From the NCBI RefSeq assembly GCF_018342475.1, contig NZ_JAEMUD010000002.1, positions 62,001 through 126,000 on the forward strand: a stretch of 64,000 nt of DNA, in the 5' to 3' direction. The translations under genes were made by a program, and so were the position numbers. Shown one piece after another: positions 20,201-31,451 of the stretch. Position 1 is the stretch's first letter. Each line of letters begins with the position of its first letter. The notes under the pieces were generated by a model. That model was not told where the DNA came from. It worked only from the letters and a program-made list of their open reading frames with translations, and did no database searches. Source of the DNA: Parachlamydia sp. AcF125. GTDB taxonomy: Bacteria; Chlamydiota; Chlamydiia; Chlamydiales; Parachlamydiaceae.

Positions 20201-22476
20201 AAGGCGATGCTTTGCTTAAAAAGCATGCCGTGAAGGCCCTAAAAGCAATAGCAAAACAAAGAAGTGAGCTTTCGAAAGAAGTACCAATTGCTCTTATTCA
20301 AACTTTTAAAGAAAGGGATAGCATAACTAAAGTTTGTGCTGCTAGTGTCCTAAAAGCAATGGCAAAACAAGGGGATGAGCTTCCGAAAGAGGTGCTGGCC
20401 GTTCTTATCCAAACGTTCAAAGAATGCGATGTTTTGCTTAAAGAGTATGCCGTGAAGGCCCTAAAAGCAATGATTAAACAAGGAAGTGAGCTTTCGGAAG
20501 AAGCTCTAATCGCTCTCATTCAAGCGCTCAAAGAAAGCGATAGCACAGTTAAAGTTTATGCTGCTAGTGCTCTAAAAGGAAGAGCAAAACAAGGAGATGA
20601 GCTATCGAAAGAAATGTTAGCCGCTCTTATTCAAGCTCTCAAAGAAGGTGATAGCACAGCTAAAGTTAGGGCCTTAAGAACAGTGGCAAAACAAGGAGAT
20701 GAGCTATCGAAAGAACTGTTAGCTGCTCTTATCCAAACGCTCAAAAAGGGCGATGCTTTGCTTAAAGAGCATGCTGCTATTGCTCTAGAAGCAATAGTAA
20801 AGCAAGGAAATGAGCTATCGAAAGAACTACTAGCCGCTCTCATCCAAGCTCTCCGAGAAGGTGATAGAACGACTAAACGCTATGCTGCTCGTGTCCTAAA
20901 AGCAATGACTAAACAAGGAAATGAGCTATCGAAAGAAGTACTAGCCGCTCTCATTCAAGCTCTCCAAGAAGGTGACAGTAAGATTAAAGGCCATGCTGCT
21001 CGTGTCTTAAAAGCAATGACAAAGCAAGGAAGTGAGCTTTCTAAAGAAGTGTTAGTCGCTCTCATCCAAGCTTTCAATGAAGATTATAGCGAGGCTAAAA
21101 GCTATGTTGCTCGTGCCCTAAAAGAAATAGTAAAACAAGAAGGCGATCTTTCAAAAGAAGCTCTAACCGTTCTCATCCAGGCGCTCGAAAAGGGCGATAG
21201 TAAGACTAAAAGTTATGCTGCTGAGGCCCTAAAAGAAATAATAAAACAAGAAGGCGATCTTTCAAAAGAAGCTCTAACCGCTCTCATCCAGGCGCTCGAA
21301 AAGGGCGATAGTAAGACTAAAAGTTATGCTGCTGAGGCCCTAGGAAAAATAGTGGAGCAAGGAGGTGAGCTTCCAAAAGAAGCATTAGTAGCTCTCATCC
21401 AAGTTTTCAACGAAAGTGACAGTATAGCTAAAGTTTGTGTTGTTAGAGCCTTAGAAGCAATAGCAATACAAAAAAGGGATCTTCCAAAAGAATCGTTAGC
21501 AACTCTCGCCCAAGCTCTTAAAGAAAGCGGCAGTATGATTAAAAGTTGTGCTGCCGGTGCCCTAGGAACATTAGCAAAGCAAGGAGGTGAGCTTTCGAAA
21601 GAAGCGCTAACTGTCCTTATCCAAGCCCTCAAAGAAGGCGATAGCGCAGCTAAAACTCGTGCTGCTTATTTTTTAGGAGAAATGGCAGAGCAAGAGGGCG
21701 AGCTTTCGGAAGAAGCGCTAGCAGCTCTCATCCAAGCTCTCAAAGAGGGCGATGATTGGACTAAACTTTGCGCTATTCGTGCCCTAAAAATAGTAAAACA
21801 AGAAAGTGTGCTTCTGAAAGAAATCTCAGCAGCTTTCATCCGAGCTTTCAAAGATAGTAAGCTCAAAACTTATGCTGCTAATACGCTAAAAGCAATAGCA
21901 ATACGAGGCGGTGAGATTCCGGAAGAAGTACTAGCTACCCTCATCCAAACACTCAAAGAAGATAATAATCTGATTAAACATCCTGCTGCTATTATTACCT
22001 TAGAAGCAATAGCGGAACAAAAAGGTGAACTTCCGAAAGAAGCATTAGTCGCTCTCGTCCAAACACTCAAACAAGGTAATGATCTGACTAAACGTTCTGC
22101 TGCTGAAGCACTAGAAGCAATAGCAAAACAAGGAGGTGAGCATTGTAAAGAAGCGCTAGCTGCTCTTATCCAAGGGCTCAAAAAAGGAGACAGCAGAACT
22201 AAAGATTATGCTGCTAGAGCTCTAAAGAAAGTTGATAAAGTTATTTTATTAAAAATGGGCAGCGAGGCATTTGCTTTAATCGCTAAAGTTTGTTTCTTGA
22301 CTGAGAACTGTTTTTCAATTAAAGGCCTGCAACTGCAAATTTCCGATAAAAGAGTAACTTATTTAGGCAAAGATAGATTAACGTTTACCTACGAGGAAAT
22401 AAGAGAAAAGCTACCTGAAAAGCTTGCTGTATGGCGGGAAAGCTTAGATAATCTTAGCACAATGGGAAGCTTTTAA
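17275..22476 (+). CDS. C-terminal part of split NACHT paralog 3 (ankyrin-NACHT-HEAT)
   Basis: 1733 residues read from an ATG inside the conserved CxHSLxEPFMALYP motif, so this is not the ancestral start. Ankyrin repeats at about 170-345, Walker A GAAGSGKST near 445-453, Walker B LLILDGYDEL near 530, HLTFQEFLTA, 19 HEAT-like repeats and the common C-terminal domain. All key ATPase motifs are kept, so selection may still act on it, or the break is recent. No Shine-Dalgarno precedes ATG 17275. The coding signal upstream (AGCCKHSLREPF) shows the frame was open past this Met before the indels. The NACHT core DNA is almost identical to that of the next gene. Confidence 0.8.
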   Translation: MALYPDLPARPEAANPQAIVVNPQLKQNAQMTVQSFAMVHPQGMSTSRLSRSDLHKRLGNLLQLKCPCCIKDLIAQGHKFLKEGEEEVALHGIFYLATAYELYRTLNVQEYKLDRQALDEYLDSLEKRLENEEALLHYFAAYENRSIFIYLFAERQNIKGHLDVLAGTSVKETPLHVAIRVGAISIARFLLEQGADFKKLDSCQNNTLHHACQSQQDCVDIVRILLRCDSTLMEAKNSAGQTPLHLAALAGNAKSLEYLLDQIADTAELGLQDKEGNTPLHLAIMGWSETSIKGKDHYCKIVGALIKKGSNLTLLNKEKKTALALACGNKAIIQVLVQAKLSPQILAGALQSFYLSQEILSIFRIKAEQEWEFKVPLEEIYVRLGIIESKERKARDQALNKHSGYLQHERIPTYESIFEPKKNIEIEKLFEHESLKGKDRKRIYLQGAAGSGKSTLCHYIAYRWAKKDLWQGLFAYLFWIPLRNLTLRKYPADKEYTPADLIAKEYAGKVDPRVIKACISDPAFRKETLLILDGYDELSSDVQAKTSLATAFKELKELFPHILITSRPGSCSFNRSCELELLGFDKEGIGRYIDRFFEQVQTKEKKVTLHRLLKISPDIASLARIPIHLTLLCCLFNEDSEFFNSKQPITLVAIYERMVNWMYKWFMWRRIDQGLSSQTKEKILEEKNLRHNREVAKIANIFEGMAFTAMERDTLYLEKGEVDRLRGIEITSNELIDCGLMRIPDEERGYFIHLTFQEFLTASKVANQYLNRESQACQEFVRNYKVEPRYALVLRMIAGYLSFIASSNRCYLNSNALQSFFDDLFAAPQDLAISSELTLIAECFEECQDPSLVKQYNGFIELVKDYIKHICLLGLGFERLLRNKNLFTHPEIVSTIRELLSDSKTTVNMLNPLISVVRSGISLSSEIVGLIVKKLKDPKKDSDAKKYATVVLLEVARQGGELPKEVLTVLIQTFKEGDALLKKHAVKALKAIAKQRSELSKEVPIALIQTFKERDSITKVCAASVLKAMAKQGDELPKEVLAVLIQTFKECDVLLKEYAVKALKAMIKQGSELSEEALIALIQALKESDSTVKVYAASALKGRAKQGDELSKEMLAALIQALKEGDSTAKVRALRTVAKQGDELSKELLAALIQTLKKGDALLKEHAAIALEAIVKQGNELSKELLAALIQALREGDRTTKRYAARVLKAMTKQGNELSKEVLAALIQALQEGDSKIKGHAARVLKAMTKQGSELSKEVLVALIQAFNEDYSEAKSYVARALKEIVKQEGDLSKEALTVLIQALEKGDSKTKSYAAEALKEIIKQEGDLSKEALTALIQALEKGDSKTKSYAAEALGKIVEQGGELPKEALVALIQVFNESDSIAKVCVVRALEAIAIQKRDLPKESLATLAQALKESGSMIKSCAAGALGTLAKQGGELSKEALTVLIQALKEGDSAAKTRAAYFLGEMAEQEGELSEEALAALIQALKEGDDWTKLCAIRALKIVKQESVLLKEISAAFIRAFKDSKLKTYAANTLKAIAIRGGEIPEEVLATLIQTLKEDNNLIKHPAAIITLEAIAEQKGELPKEALVALVQTLKQGNDLTKRSAAEALEAIAKQGGEHCKEALAALIQGLKKGDSRTKDYAARALKKVDKVILLKMGSEAFALIAKVCFLTENCFSIKGLQLQISDKRVTYLGKDRLTFTYEEIREKLPEKLAVWRESLDNLSTMGSF
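20155..22248 (+). repeat. 19 tandem HEAT-like repeat units
   Basis: Nineteen units, mostly 37 codons; four differ by one to three codons. Consensus ELSKEALAALIQALKEGD. The array ends at the same Val-Asp-Lys junction with the C-terminal domain as in paralogs 1 and 4. Confidence 0.85.
21140..21361 (+). repeat. two almost identical adjacent 111-bp HEAT units
   Basis: Units 10 and 11 of the array (both starting AAGGCGATCTTTCAAAAGAA, 111 bases apart) differ at only a handful of positions, whereas other units in the array differ widely. This is the mark of a recent in-frame unit duplication. Confidence 0.8.
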
Positions 22477-22632
22477 CGAACCGCAACTCGAACCTGATGC
22501 CAAATGGGCTGTTGTTAAAACATTGTCTTAAAAGACAAAGGCTTTTCGCCGATCACAAAGAGGGTAGGTTGATATCGAATCTGTCATTTTTTCTAGATAA
22601 ATCAAACTAATATTCAAGATTTTTGCTTATAA

Positions 22633-22662
22633 TTGACATTTAACCCTCTCTTTTAGTATATT
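22633..22662 (+). promoter_or_regulatory. sigma-70-like promoter of fourth NACHT gene
   Basis: Perfect TTGACA (22633-22638), 18-base spacer, TATATT (22657-22662), ATG 33 bases after the -10 box. Position and spacing match the promoter of the gene at 318. Confidence 0.65.
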
Positions 22663-22694
22663 ATTTTTTTAATTTTTATACTAAGATTATCCCA

Positions 22695-25600
22695 ATGCGT
22701 ATAAATGTTAGCTTTTTATTAAAAGCAGACCAAGTATCTGACTATATCCCAGGGGTGAGTACCATCACTAACTTGATTGGTTTATTCCAAAAGTATGTGA
22801 TGCTTTCTCTAAAGCAAAGAGGAGATGTTTCAAAAAGCCGTTACTATAAGCATTTACAGCAAAAAAGCTTTTCTCGTTGCATTGTGTTGCTAATCCCTGT
22901 GATAGGAAATATTATTATAGGAATTTATGACTTTTCTAAGAGGAAGCATACCTATAAGAATGCTGTATTTGCAGCTACTCAGCCGGTTCCTCCTTCCGCT
23001 CCCCAATCTTCTCAAAATTGCAATCCTTCTGAATCTGATATCGAAGGGCTTGCTATAGATGAAGGCCGCCAATTAGGCAAATATGCAAAAAGCTTAGTGA
23101 TAGGTAAAAAAGAAGCTAGAATAAGTAAGGTGGTTCAGCAAGGCTATTCTCAATCTACCGTTATGGCAGGTTATGCTGGAAAAGCTGCTCGGCAATTAGC
23201 AACACAGGCCTATGGGAAACAATCCAATGTAAGTGGTTCCTTGGAACTATGTTCTTCTGATGAGCTTGACAACTGCGAGCACAGCCTTACAGAGTCTTTT
23301 ATGGCTGTTGATCCCGATTTGCCAGCGAAGCCTGGGTTTGTCAATCCCCGAGCTAGTGCTAAAAAAATCCATTTAGGGAAGCATGCTCAGCTGCATGTAA
23401 ATGCTAATTATACCATTCAATGCCGTGCAGCACAGCCCTTATCTCAGGCAGAACTAGATCCTCAATATCTGATTAACTCTCTTCAAAAGCTTTATCTTTC
23501 ACAAAAAACTTTATCGATCTTTAGGATTAAAGCGGAGCAAGAGTGGGAATTTAAAGTTCCTTTGGAAGAAATCTATGTGCGCTTGGGCATTATTGAAAGT
23601 AAAGAAAGGAAATTACACGACCAAGCGCTTGATAAGCATTCTGGCTACCTGCAAGATGAGCGCATTTCGTCTTATAAAACTATTCTTGAGTCTAAAAAAA
23701 ATATTGAAATCGAAAAGCTTTTCGAGCATGAAAGCCTCAAAGGAAAAGATCGTAAGAGAATTTACCTTCAAGGAGCAGCGGGAAGTGGCAAAAGTACGCT
23801 TTGCCATTATATCGCTTATCGGTGGGCAAAAAAGGATCTCTGGCAGGGCCTTTTTGCTTACCTTTTTTGGATCCCCTTAAGAAATCTTACCCTAAGAAAG
23901 TATCCTGCTGATGAAGAATACACCCCAGCTGATCTGATTGCGAAAGAGTATGCTGGCAAAGTCGATCCCAGAGTAATTAAGGCTTGTATAAACGATCCAG
24001 CTTTCCGAAAAGAGACTCTGCTTATTTTAGACGGTTATGACGAACTATCCTCTGATGCCCAAGCAAACACAAGCCTAGCTACAGCCTTTAAGGAGCTAAA
24101 AGAGTTATTTCCCCATATTCTGATCACCTCAAGGCCTGGAAGCTGTTCTTTTAACCGCCCTTGTGAGTTAGAGCTCTTAGGCTTTGATAAAGAAGGGATC
24201 AGCCGTTATATCGATAGATTTTTCGAACAAGTCCGCATAAAAGAAAAAAAAGCAATCCTTTATCGCCTATTAAATAGTTCTCCCGACATTGCAAGCCTTG
24301 CTCGCATTCCCATTCACTTAACTTTGCTGTGCTGCCTCTTTAATGAAGACCCAGAATTTTTTAATTCTAAACAGCCCATTACCATGACGGCTATTTATGA
24401 ACGGATGGTTAACTGGATGTATAAATGGTTTATGTGGAGAAGGATCGACCAGGGTTTGTCCAGCCAAACCAAGGAGAAAATTCTAGAAGAGAAAAATCTC
24501 CGTCATAATCAAGAAGTCGCCAAAATTGCCAATATCTTTGAAGACATGGCTTTTTCGGCCATGGAACGAGATACTCTTTATTTTGAGAAAGAAGAAATTG
24601 ATCGCTTGAGAGGTACCAAAATCACATCCAATGAACTCACAGATTGTGGGCTTATCCGCATCCCAGAAGAAAAAGGGTATTTTATCCATTTAACCTTTCA
24701 AGAGTTCTTAACCGCTTCAAAAGTTGCCAATCAATATCTTACGGGAGAAAATAGGCAAGCATGCCAAAGCTTTGTGCGAGAGTATAAGCTTGAACCTCGC
24801 TATAGCCTAGTTTTACGCATGATTGCTGGCTATCTTTCCCTCGCTATCTCATGTAATCGGTGCTATTTGAAGTCGAATGCGCTCCAGACTTTTTTTGACG
24901 ATCTTTTTGCTAATCCGCAAGATTTAGCTGTCAGTGGCGAGCTTACTTTGATTGCAGAGTGCTTTGAAGAGTGCCAAGATTTTAAGAGGGTGAAGCAGTA
25001 CGATGGCTTTATTGAGCTTGCAATAGACTATGTTAGGCATCTCTGGCTACTAGGTTTAGACTATGAAAAATTGTTTAGGAATGAAAATTTCCTTAATCAT
25101 CCCAAAATAGTGCGTACTATCGAACAATTATTATCCGATCCTAAAACAAGAAAAAATATGCTAAGCATCCTAATAAGCGTTGCGAGCACAAGAGTAAGAC
25201 AGAGCTTAACTTCAAAAATAATAGAATTGATTGCTGAGGAGCTTAAAAGCCCTGAAAAAGTTTCTTTTTACAAGCGGCCTATTATCCATATTTTGAAAGA
25301 AATAGCAAACCAAGGAGGTGAGCTTTCTAAAGAAGCGCTAGCAGCTCTCATCCAAGCTCTTAAAGAAGGCGATAATCAAACTAAAAGTTATGTTGCTAGT
25401 AATCTAGGAGCAATGGCCCAACAAGGAATTGAGCTTTCTAAAGAAACGTTAGCTGCTCTCATTCAAACTCTTAAAAAAGCCGATCCTCGGTCCAAAGGTT
25501 CTGCTGCTAATACTCTAAGAGAAATGGCAAACCAAAGAGGTGAGCTTTGTAAAGAAGCGTTAGCTGCTCTCATCCAAGCTTTTAAAGAAGGGGATTTTTG

Positions 25601-27350
25601 GTCCAAGAATTCTGCTGCTAATGCTCTAGGAGAAATGGCAAACCAAGGAGGCGAGTTTTCTAAAGAATCGTTAATTGCTCTCATCCAAGCTCTCACAGAA
25701 GGGGATAGTATGACTAAAGGTTGTGCAATCCGTGTCCTAGGAGAAATAGCAAACCAAGGAGGTGGGCTTTCTAAAGAAGCGCTAGCTGCTCTCATCCAAG
25801 CTCTCACAGAAGGGGATAGTATGACTAAAGGTCGTGCAATCCGTGTCCTAGGAAAAATGGCAAACCAAGGGGGCGAGTTTTCTAAAGAAGCGCTAGCAGC
25901 TCTCATCCAAGCTCTCAAAGAAGGGGATAGTATGACTAAAGGTTGTGCAATCCGTGTCCTAGGAGAAATAGCAAGCCAAGGAGGTGAGCTTCCGAAAGTA
26001 GTACTAGACGCTTTCGTCCAAGCTCTTAAAGAAGGCGATGCTCGAATTAGGATCTCTAGCGCGTGCGTTCTATTTTTAAGAGAAATGACAAACCAAGGAG
26101 GCGAGCTTTCTAAAGAAGCGTTAGCTGCTCTTATCCAAGCTTTTAAAGAAGGCGATAATGCAACTAAATTTTGTGCTGCTAGGGCTCTAGAATCGATAGT
26201 AAAACGAGGAGGTGAGCTCCAGGAAGAAGAGCTAGCTGCTCTTATGCGTGCTTTTAATGAAGGCGACAACACAACTAAAAGTTCTGCTGTATGCGTTCTA
26301 GGAGCAATATCAGAACAAGAAGGTGAGCTTCGGGAAGAAGCGCTATACGCTCTCATCCAAGCCGTCAAAGAAGGTGATAGAAAGGCTAAGCATTATGCAG
26401 CTAGGGTTTTAGGAACAATAGCAAAACAAGGAGATGTGCTTCCGAAAGAATCGCTAGCCCTTCTCATCCAAGCTTTCAAAGAAGGGGATGCTACGACTAA
26501 AAGTTCTGCTGCTCATGTCCTAAGAGCAATAGTGGAACAAGGAGATGAGTTTTCTAAAGAAGGGCTAGTTGCTCTCATCCAAGCTCTCAAAGAAGGCGAT
26601 AATGAAACTAAATGCCATGTTGTTGCTCCCCTAGAAGCGATAGTGAAACAAGGAGGTGAGCTTTCTAAAGAAGCATTAGCTGCTCTCATCTATACACTTA
26701 AAGAAGGTGAGGAGCTGACTAAAGATTATGCTGCTAGAGCCCTAGGAACAATAACAATGCAAGGAGGTGAGCTTTCTAAAGAAGCACTAGATGCTCTCAT
26801 CCATGCCCTTAAAGAGGGCGGGACTAGATCTAAGTGTTCCTCTGTGTATGCCTTAAGAGAAGTAGTAAGGCAAGGAATTGGGCTTCCTAAAGAAGTGCTA
26901 GCTCCTCTCCTACAAGCTCTCAAAGGAGGCGATGAAGAGACTATGCATGGGGCTGTTTGCGTCTTAGAAGTAATGGCAAAACAAGGAGTTGAGCTTCCTA
27001 AAGAAGTACTAGCTCCCCTCATCCAAGCCCTCAAAGAAGGCGATATTGTGACTAAAAAATTTGCTGCCAAAGCTCTAAAAAAATTTGATAAAGCCACATT
27101 ATTAAAAATGAGCAGTAAGGCATTTGCTTTAATTGCTGAAGCTTGTTTCTTTATGAAATATAACTTTTCAGTTAAAGACCTGCGATTGCAAATTTCCGAT
27201 CAAAGAATAACTTATACATGCGAAGATAGTTTAACACTCACCTACGAGCAAATAAGAGAAAAACTGCCTAAGAAGCTTGCTGGATGGCGGAAAATGTTAG
27301 ATGATATTAGCACGGCAGGAAGTATTCCAAGCCCTGTAGATCGAGTCTGA
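22695..27350 (+). CDS. NACHT ATPase with HEAT-like repeats, ankyrin block deleted (paralog 4)
   Basis: 1551 residues. The N-terminus (MRINVSFLLKADQVSDYIPG) matches paralog 1, but the protein passes directly from LSQAELD to PQYLINSLQKLYLSQKTL, skipping the roughly 290 residues that hold the ankyrin repeats in the other three. NACHT follows with Walker A GAAGSGKST near 357-366, Walker B LLILDGYDEL near 442 and HLTFQEFLTA, then 16 HEAT-like repeats and the common C-terminal domain. Its NACHT DNA is near identical to that of the split gene upstream, so the gene is a mosaic of paralog-1 head and paralog-3 core. Own promoter. Function unknown; the variable repeats probably decide specificity. Confidence 0.9.
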   Translation: MRINVSFLLKADQVSDYIPGVSTITNLIGLFQKYVMLSLKQRGDVSKSRYYKHLQQKSFSRCIVLLIPVIGNIIIGIYDFSKRKHTYKNAVFAATQPVPPSAPQSSQNCNPSESDIEGLAIDEGRQLGKYAKSLVIGKKEARISKVVQQGYSQSTVMAGYAGKAARQLATQAYGKQSNVSGSLELCSSDELDNCEHSLTESFMAVDPDLPAKPGFVNPRASAKKIHLGKHAQLHVNANYTIQCRAAQPLSQAELDPQYLINSLQKLYLSQKTLSIFRIKAEQEWEFKVPLEEIYVRLGIIESKERKLHDQALDKHSGYLQDERISSYKTILESKKNIEIEKLFEHESLKGKDRKRIYLQGAAGSGKSTLCHYIAYRWAKKDLWQGLFAYLFWIPLRNLTLRKYPADEEYTPADLIAKEYAGKVDPRVIKACINDPAFRKETLLILDGYDELSSDAQANTSLATAFKELKELFPHILITSRPGSCSFNRPCELELLGFDKEGISRYIDRFFEQVRIKEKKAILYRLLNSSPDIASLARIPIHLTLLCCLFNEDPEFFNSKQPITMTAIYERMVNWMYKWFMWRRIDQGLSSQTKEKILEEKNLRHNQEVAKIANIFEDMAFSAMERDTLYFEKEEIDRLRGTKITSNELTDCGLIRIPEEKGYFIHLTFQEFLTASKVANQYLTGENRQACQSFVREYKLEPRYSLVLRMIAGYLSLAISCNRCYLKSNALQTFFDDLFANPQDLAVSGELTLIAECFEECQDFKRVKQYDGFIELAIDYVRHLWLLGLDYEKLFRNENFLNHPKIVRTIEQLLSDPKTRKNMLSILISVASTRVRQSLTSKIIELIAEELKSPEKVSFYKRPIIHILKEIANQGGELSKEALAALIQALKEGDNQTKSYVASNLGAMAQQGIELSKETLAALIQTLKKADPRSKGSAANTLREMANQRGELCKEALAALIQAFKEGDFWSKNSAANALGEMANQGGEFSKESLIALIQALTEGDSMTKGCAIRVLGEIANQGGGLSKEALAALIQALTEGDSMTKGRAIRVLGKMANQGGEFSKEALAALIQALKEGDSMTKGCAIRVLGEIASQGGELPKVVLDAFVQALKEGDARIRISSACVLFLREMTNQGGELSKEALAALIQAFKEGDNATKFCAARALESIVKRGGELQEEELAALMRAFNEGDNTTKSSAVCVLGAISEQEGELREEALYALIQAVKEGDRKAKHYAARVLGTIAKQGDVLPKESLALLIQAFKEGDATTKSSAAHVLRAIVEQGDEFSKEGLVALIQALKEGDNETKCHVVAPLEAIVKQGGELSKEALAALIYTLKEGEELTKDYAARALGTITMQGGELSKEALDALIHALKEGGTRSKCSSVYALREVVRQGIGLPKEVLAPLLQALKGGDEETMHGAVCVLEVMAKQGVELPKEVLAPLIQALKEGDIVTKKFAAKALKKFDKATLLKMSSKAFALIAEACFFMKYNFSVKDLRLQISDQRITYTCEDSLTLTYEQIREKLPKKLAGWRKMLDDISTAGSIPSPVDRV
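25320..27101 (+). repeat. 16 tandem HEAT-like repeat units
   Basis: Sixteen units of 37 codons, one of 39. Units 4-6 (about 25650-25980) share long identical stretches with GDSMTKG(C/R)AIRVLG, which again points to recent unit amplification. Confidence 0.85.
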
Positions 27351-27638
27351 TGCCAAATGGACCGCTGCTGCTCAGCAAGAGCAATCGGAGATTCTTAAGA
27401 GGGCAAGACTAAATAGCCCTTCTCCGTTCTTCCCAGCTTTTCTTATATAGGATGGAATAGGAAGCCCTAGCGATAATGGAGAAATTAGAGGCAATAGGGG
27501 AGCCATTGCTCTCCGTATGGGTAAATAAGGGCAGCAGCCCAAGCCGAATTCTCTTAGTAGCTCAGTCGTTGGCTATTTATAATTATTGTAAAAGTTTTAA
27601 CTTATCGGCGGGTATTTGGCTAAATGATTAAATTCTTA

Positions 27639-28151
27639 TCAGAATAAATGCTCTTCGAAATTAGGGGGGAGGAAAGCTGGAGGCTCATGTGGGCTGTGTC
27701 CCAGGGCGCGTATAGCATCAAATTGCTCATGCTTAATAGGTATGATCGATAGCCTAGAGCCTTTATTTAAAAGGACTATTTCCTGAAGTATCAGAGAGTC
27801 TTTAAGGTCCATAAGAGAAACAAAATAAGGGAATTTTTCCACATATTCAACCTCCACCGTAGCCCAAATTGGATTTTTAAGGGTGGCGCGTTTGTCATAG
27901 TAAGGGCTTGCAGGATCTAAAGCAGTTAAATCAAATAGCCCTGTTTTGCAAATGCGGCAAATCCCTGCCACGCCTGGGGGGGCTACATTTGAATGGTAGA
28001 AAAGCGCTAAATCACCTACCTCCATTTCATCTCGCATATAATTGCGCGCCTGATAGTTACGAACGCCATCCCATAGCGTAAAGCCGTCTTGCTTTAAATT
28101 ATCAATAGAATAAACAGAGGGTTCAGATTTCATCAGCCAATATTTTATCAT
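27639..28151 (-). CDS. EVE-domain protein
   Basis: 170 residues, the usual length of single-domain EVE proteins. The start MIKYWLMKSEPSVYSIDNL, the WDGVRNYQARNYMRDEM motif and the segment GDLALFYHSN are hallmarks of the EVE fold, a relative of PUA, ASCH and YTH domains that bind modified bases in RNA or DNA. Bacterial members are often simply conserved; some accompany modified-DNA restriction, but no such gene is adjacent here. It is upstream of nothing on its strand and is followed by the NACHT cluster, so it is probably its own transcript. Confidence 0.9.
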   Translation of the reverse strand: MIKYWLMKSEPSVYSIDNLKQDGFTLWDGVRNYQARNYMRDEMEVGDLALFYHSNVAPPGVAGICRICKTGLFDLTALDPASPYYDKRATLKNPIWATVEVEYVEKFPYFVSLMDLKDSLILQEIVLLNKGSRLSIIPIKHEQFDAIRALGHSPHEPPAFLPPNFEEHLF

Positions 28152-28211
28152 TGCTGCTTACCCTGTAGGTTAATCGTTATTATTCCCACTATACATTTTC
28201 ACTTTTTAACG

Positions 28212-31041
<2,830 letters not shown>

Positions 31042-31280
31042 AAGAGGCCCGACCTTATTTTTTAGCATTTAAAGGATCATACACGATTTGAGCCATTCCT
31101 TCAATTATTAGTTATTTAAAATTAAATATTTATGGGGTATTAGAATGTTGCGAACGTAGCTTGAAAATTGGGGAGAGTTTTAGCTGCATCGCACACTCCC
31201 CAACGAAAATGTTCCCTTAAAAGCTAGGGAGCATCCCTTTGAAAGAGAATAGAGATTATCTTTTGACGATAAAATTCGAG

Positions 31281-31315
31281 AAAAGTAAAAAGCCTCTTTG
31301 ATAGCGTTAGAGGGC
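31281..31315 (-). terminator. hairpin with T-run, terminator of the 31452 gene
   Basis: Read on the minus strand, GCCCTCT and AAGAGGC pair around a ten-base loop and are followed by TTTTT. It sits 140 bases past the stop of the unknown gene at 31452. The rest of 31069-31451 holds no gene and should include the kdsB promoter. Confidence 0.45.
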
Positions 31316-31451
31316 CCCTCTTTTAGTCGTTTGATTAAAAAAGCTTTGAAATTAGAGCCTTCGTAGCTTTTTGTAGGCTGTTCCAGCCATGCTGCTACTC
31401 AACATAGCGAAGGAAAATAGAAAGGGTTTCCAATTTTTAGGCTAATGCTTT

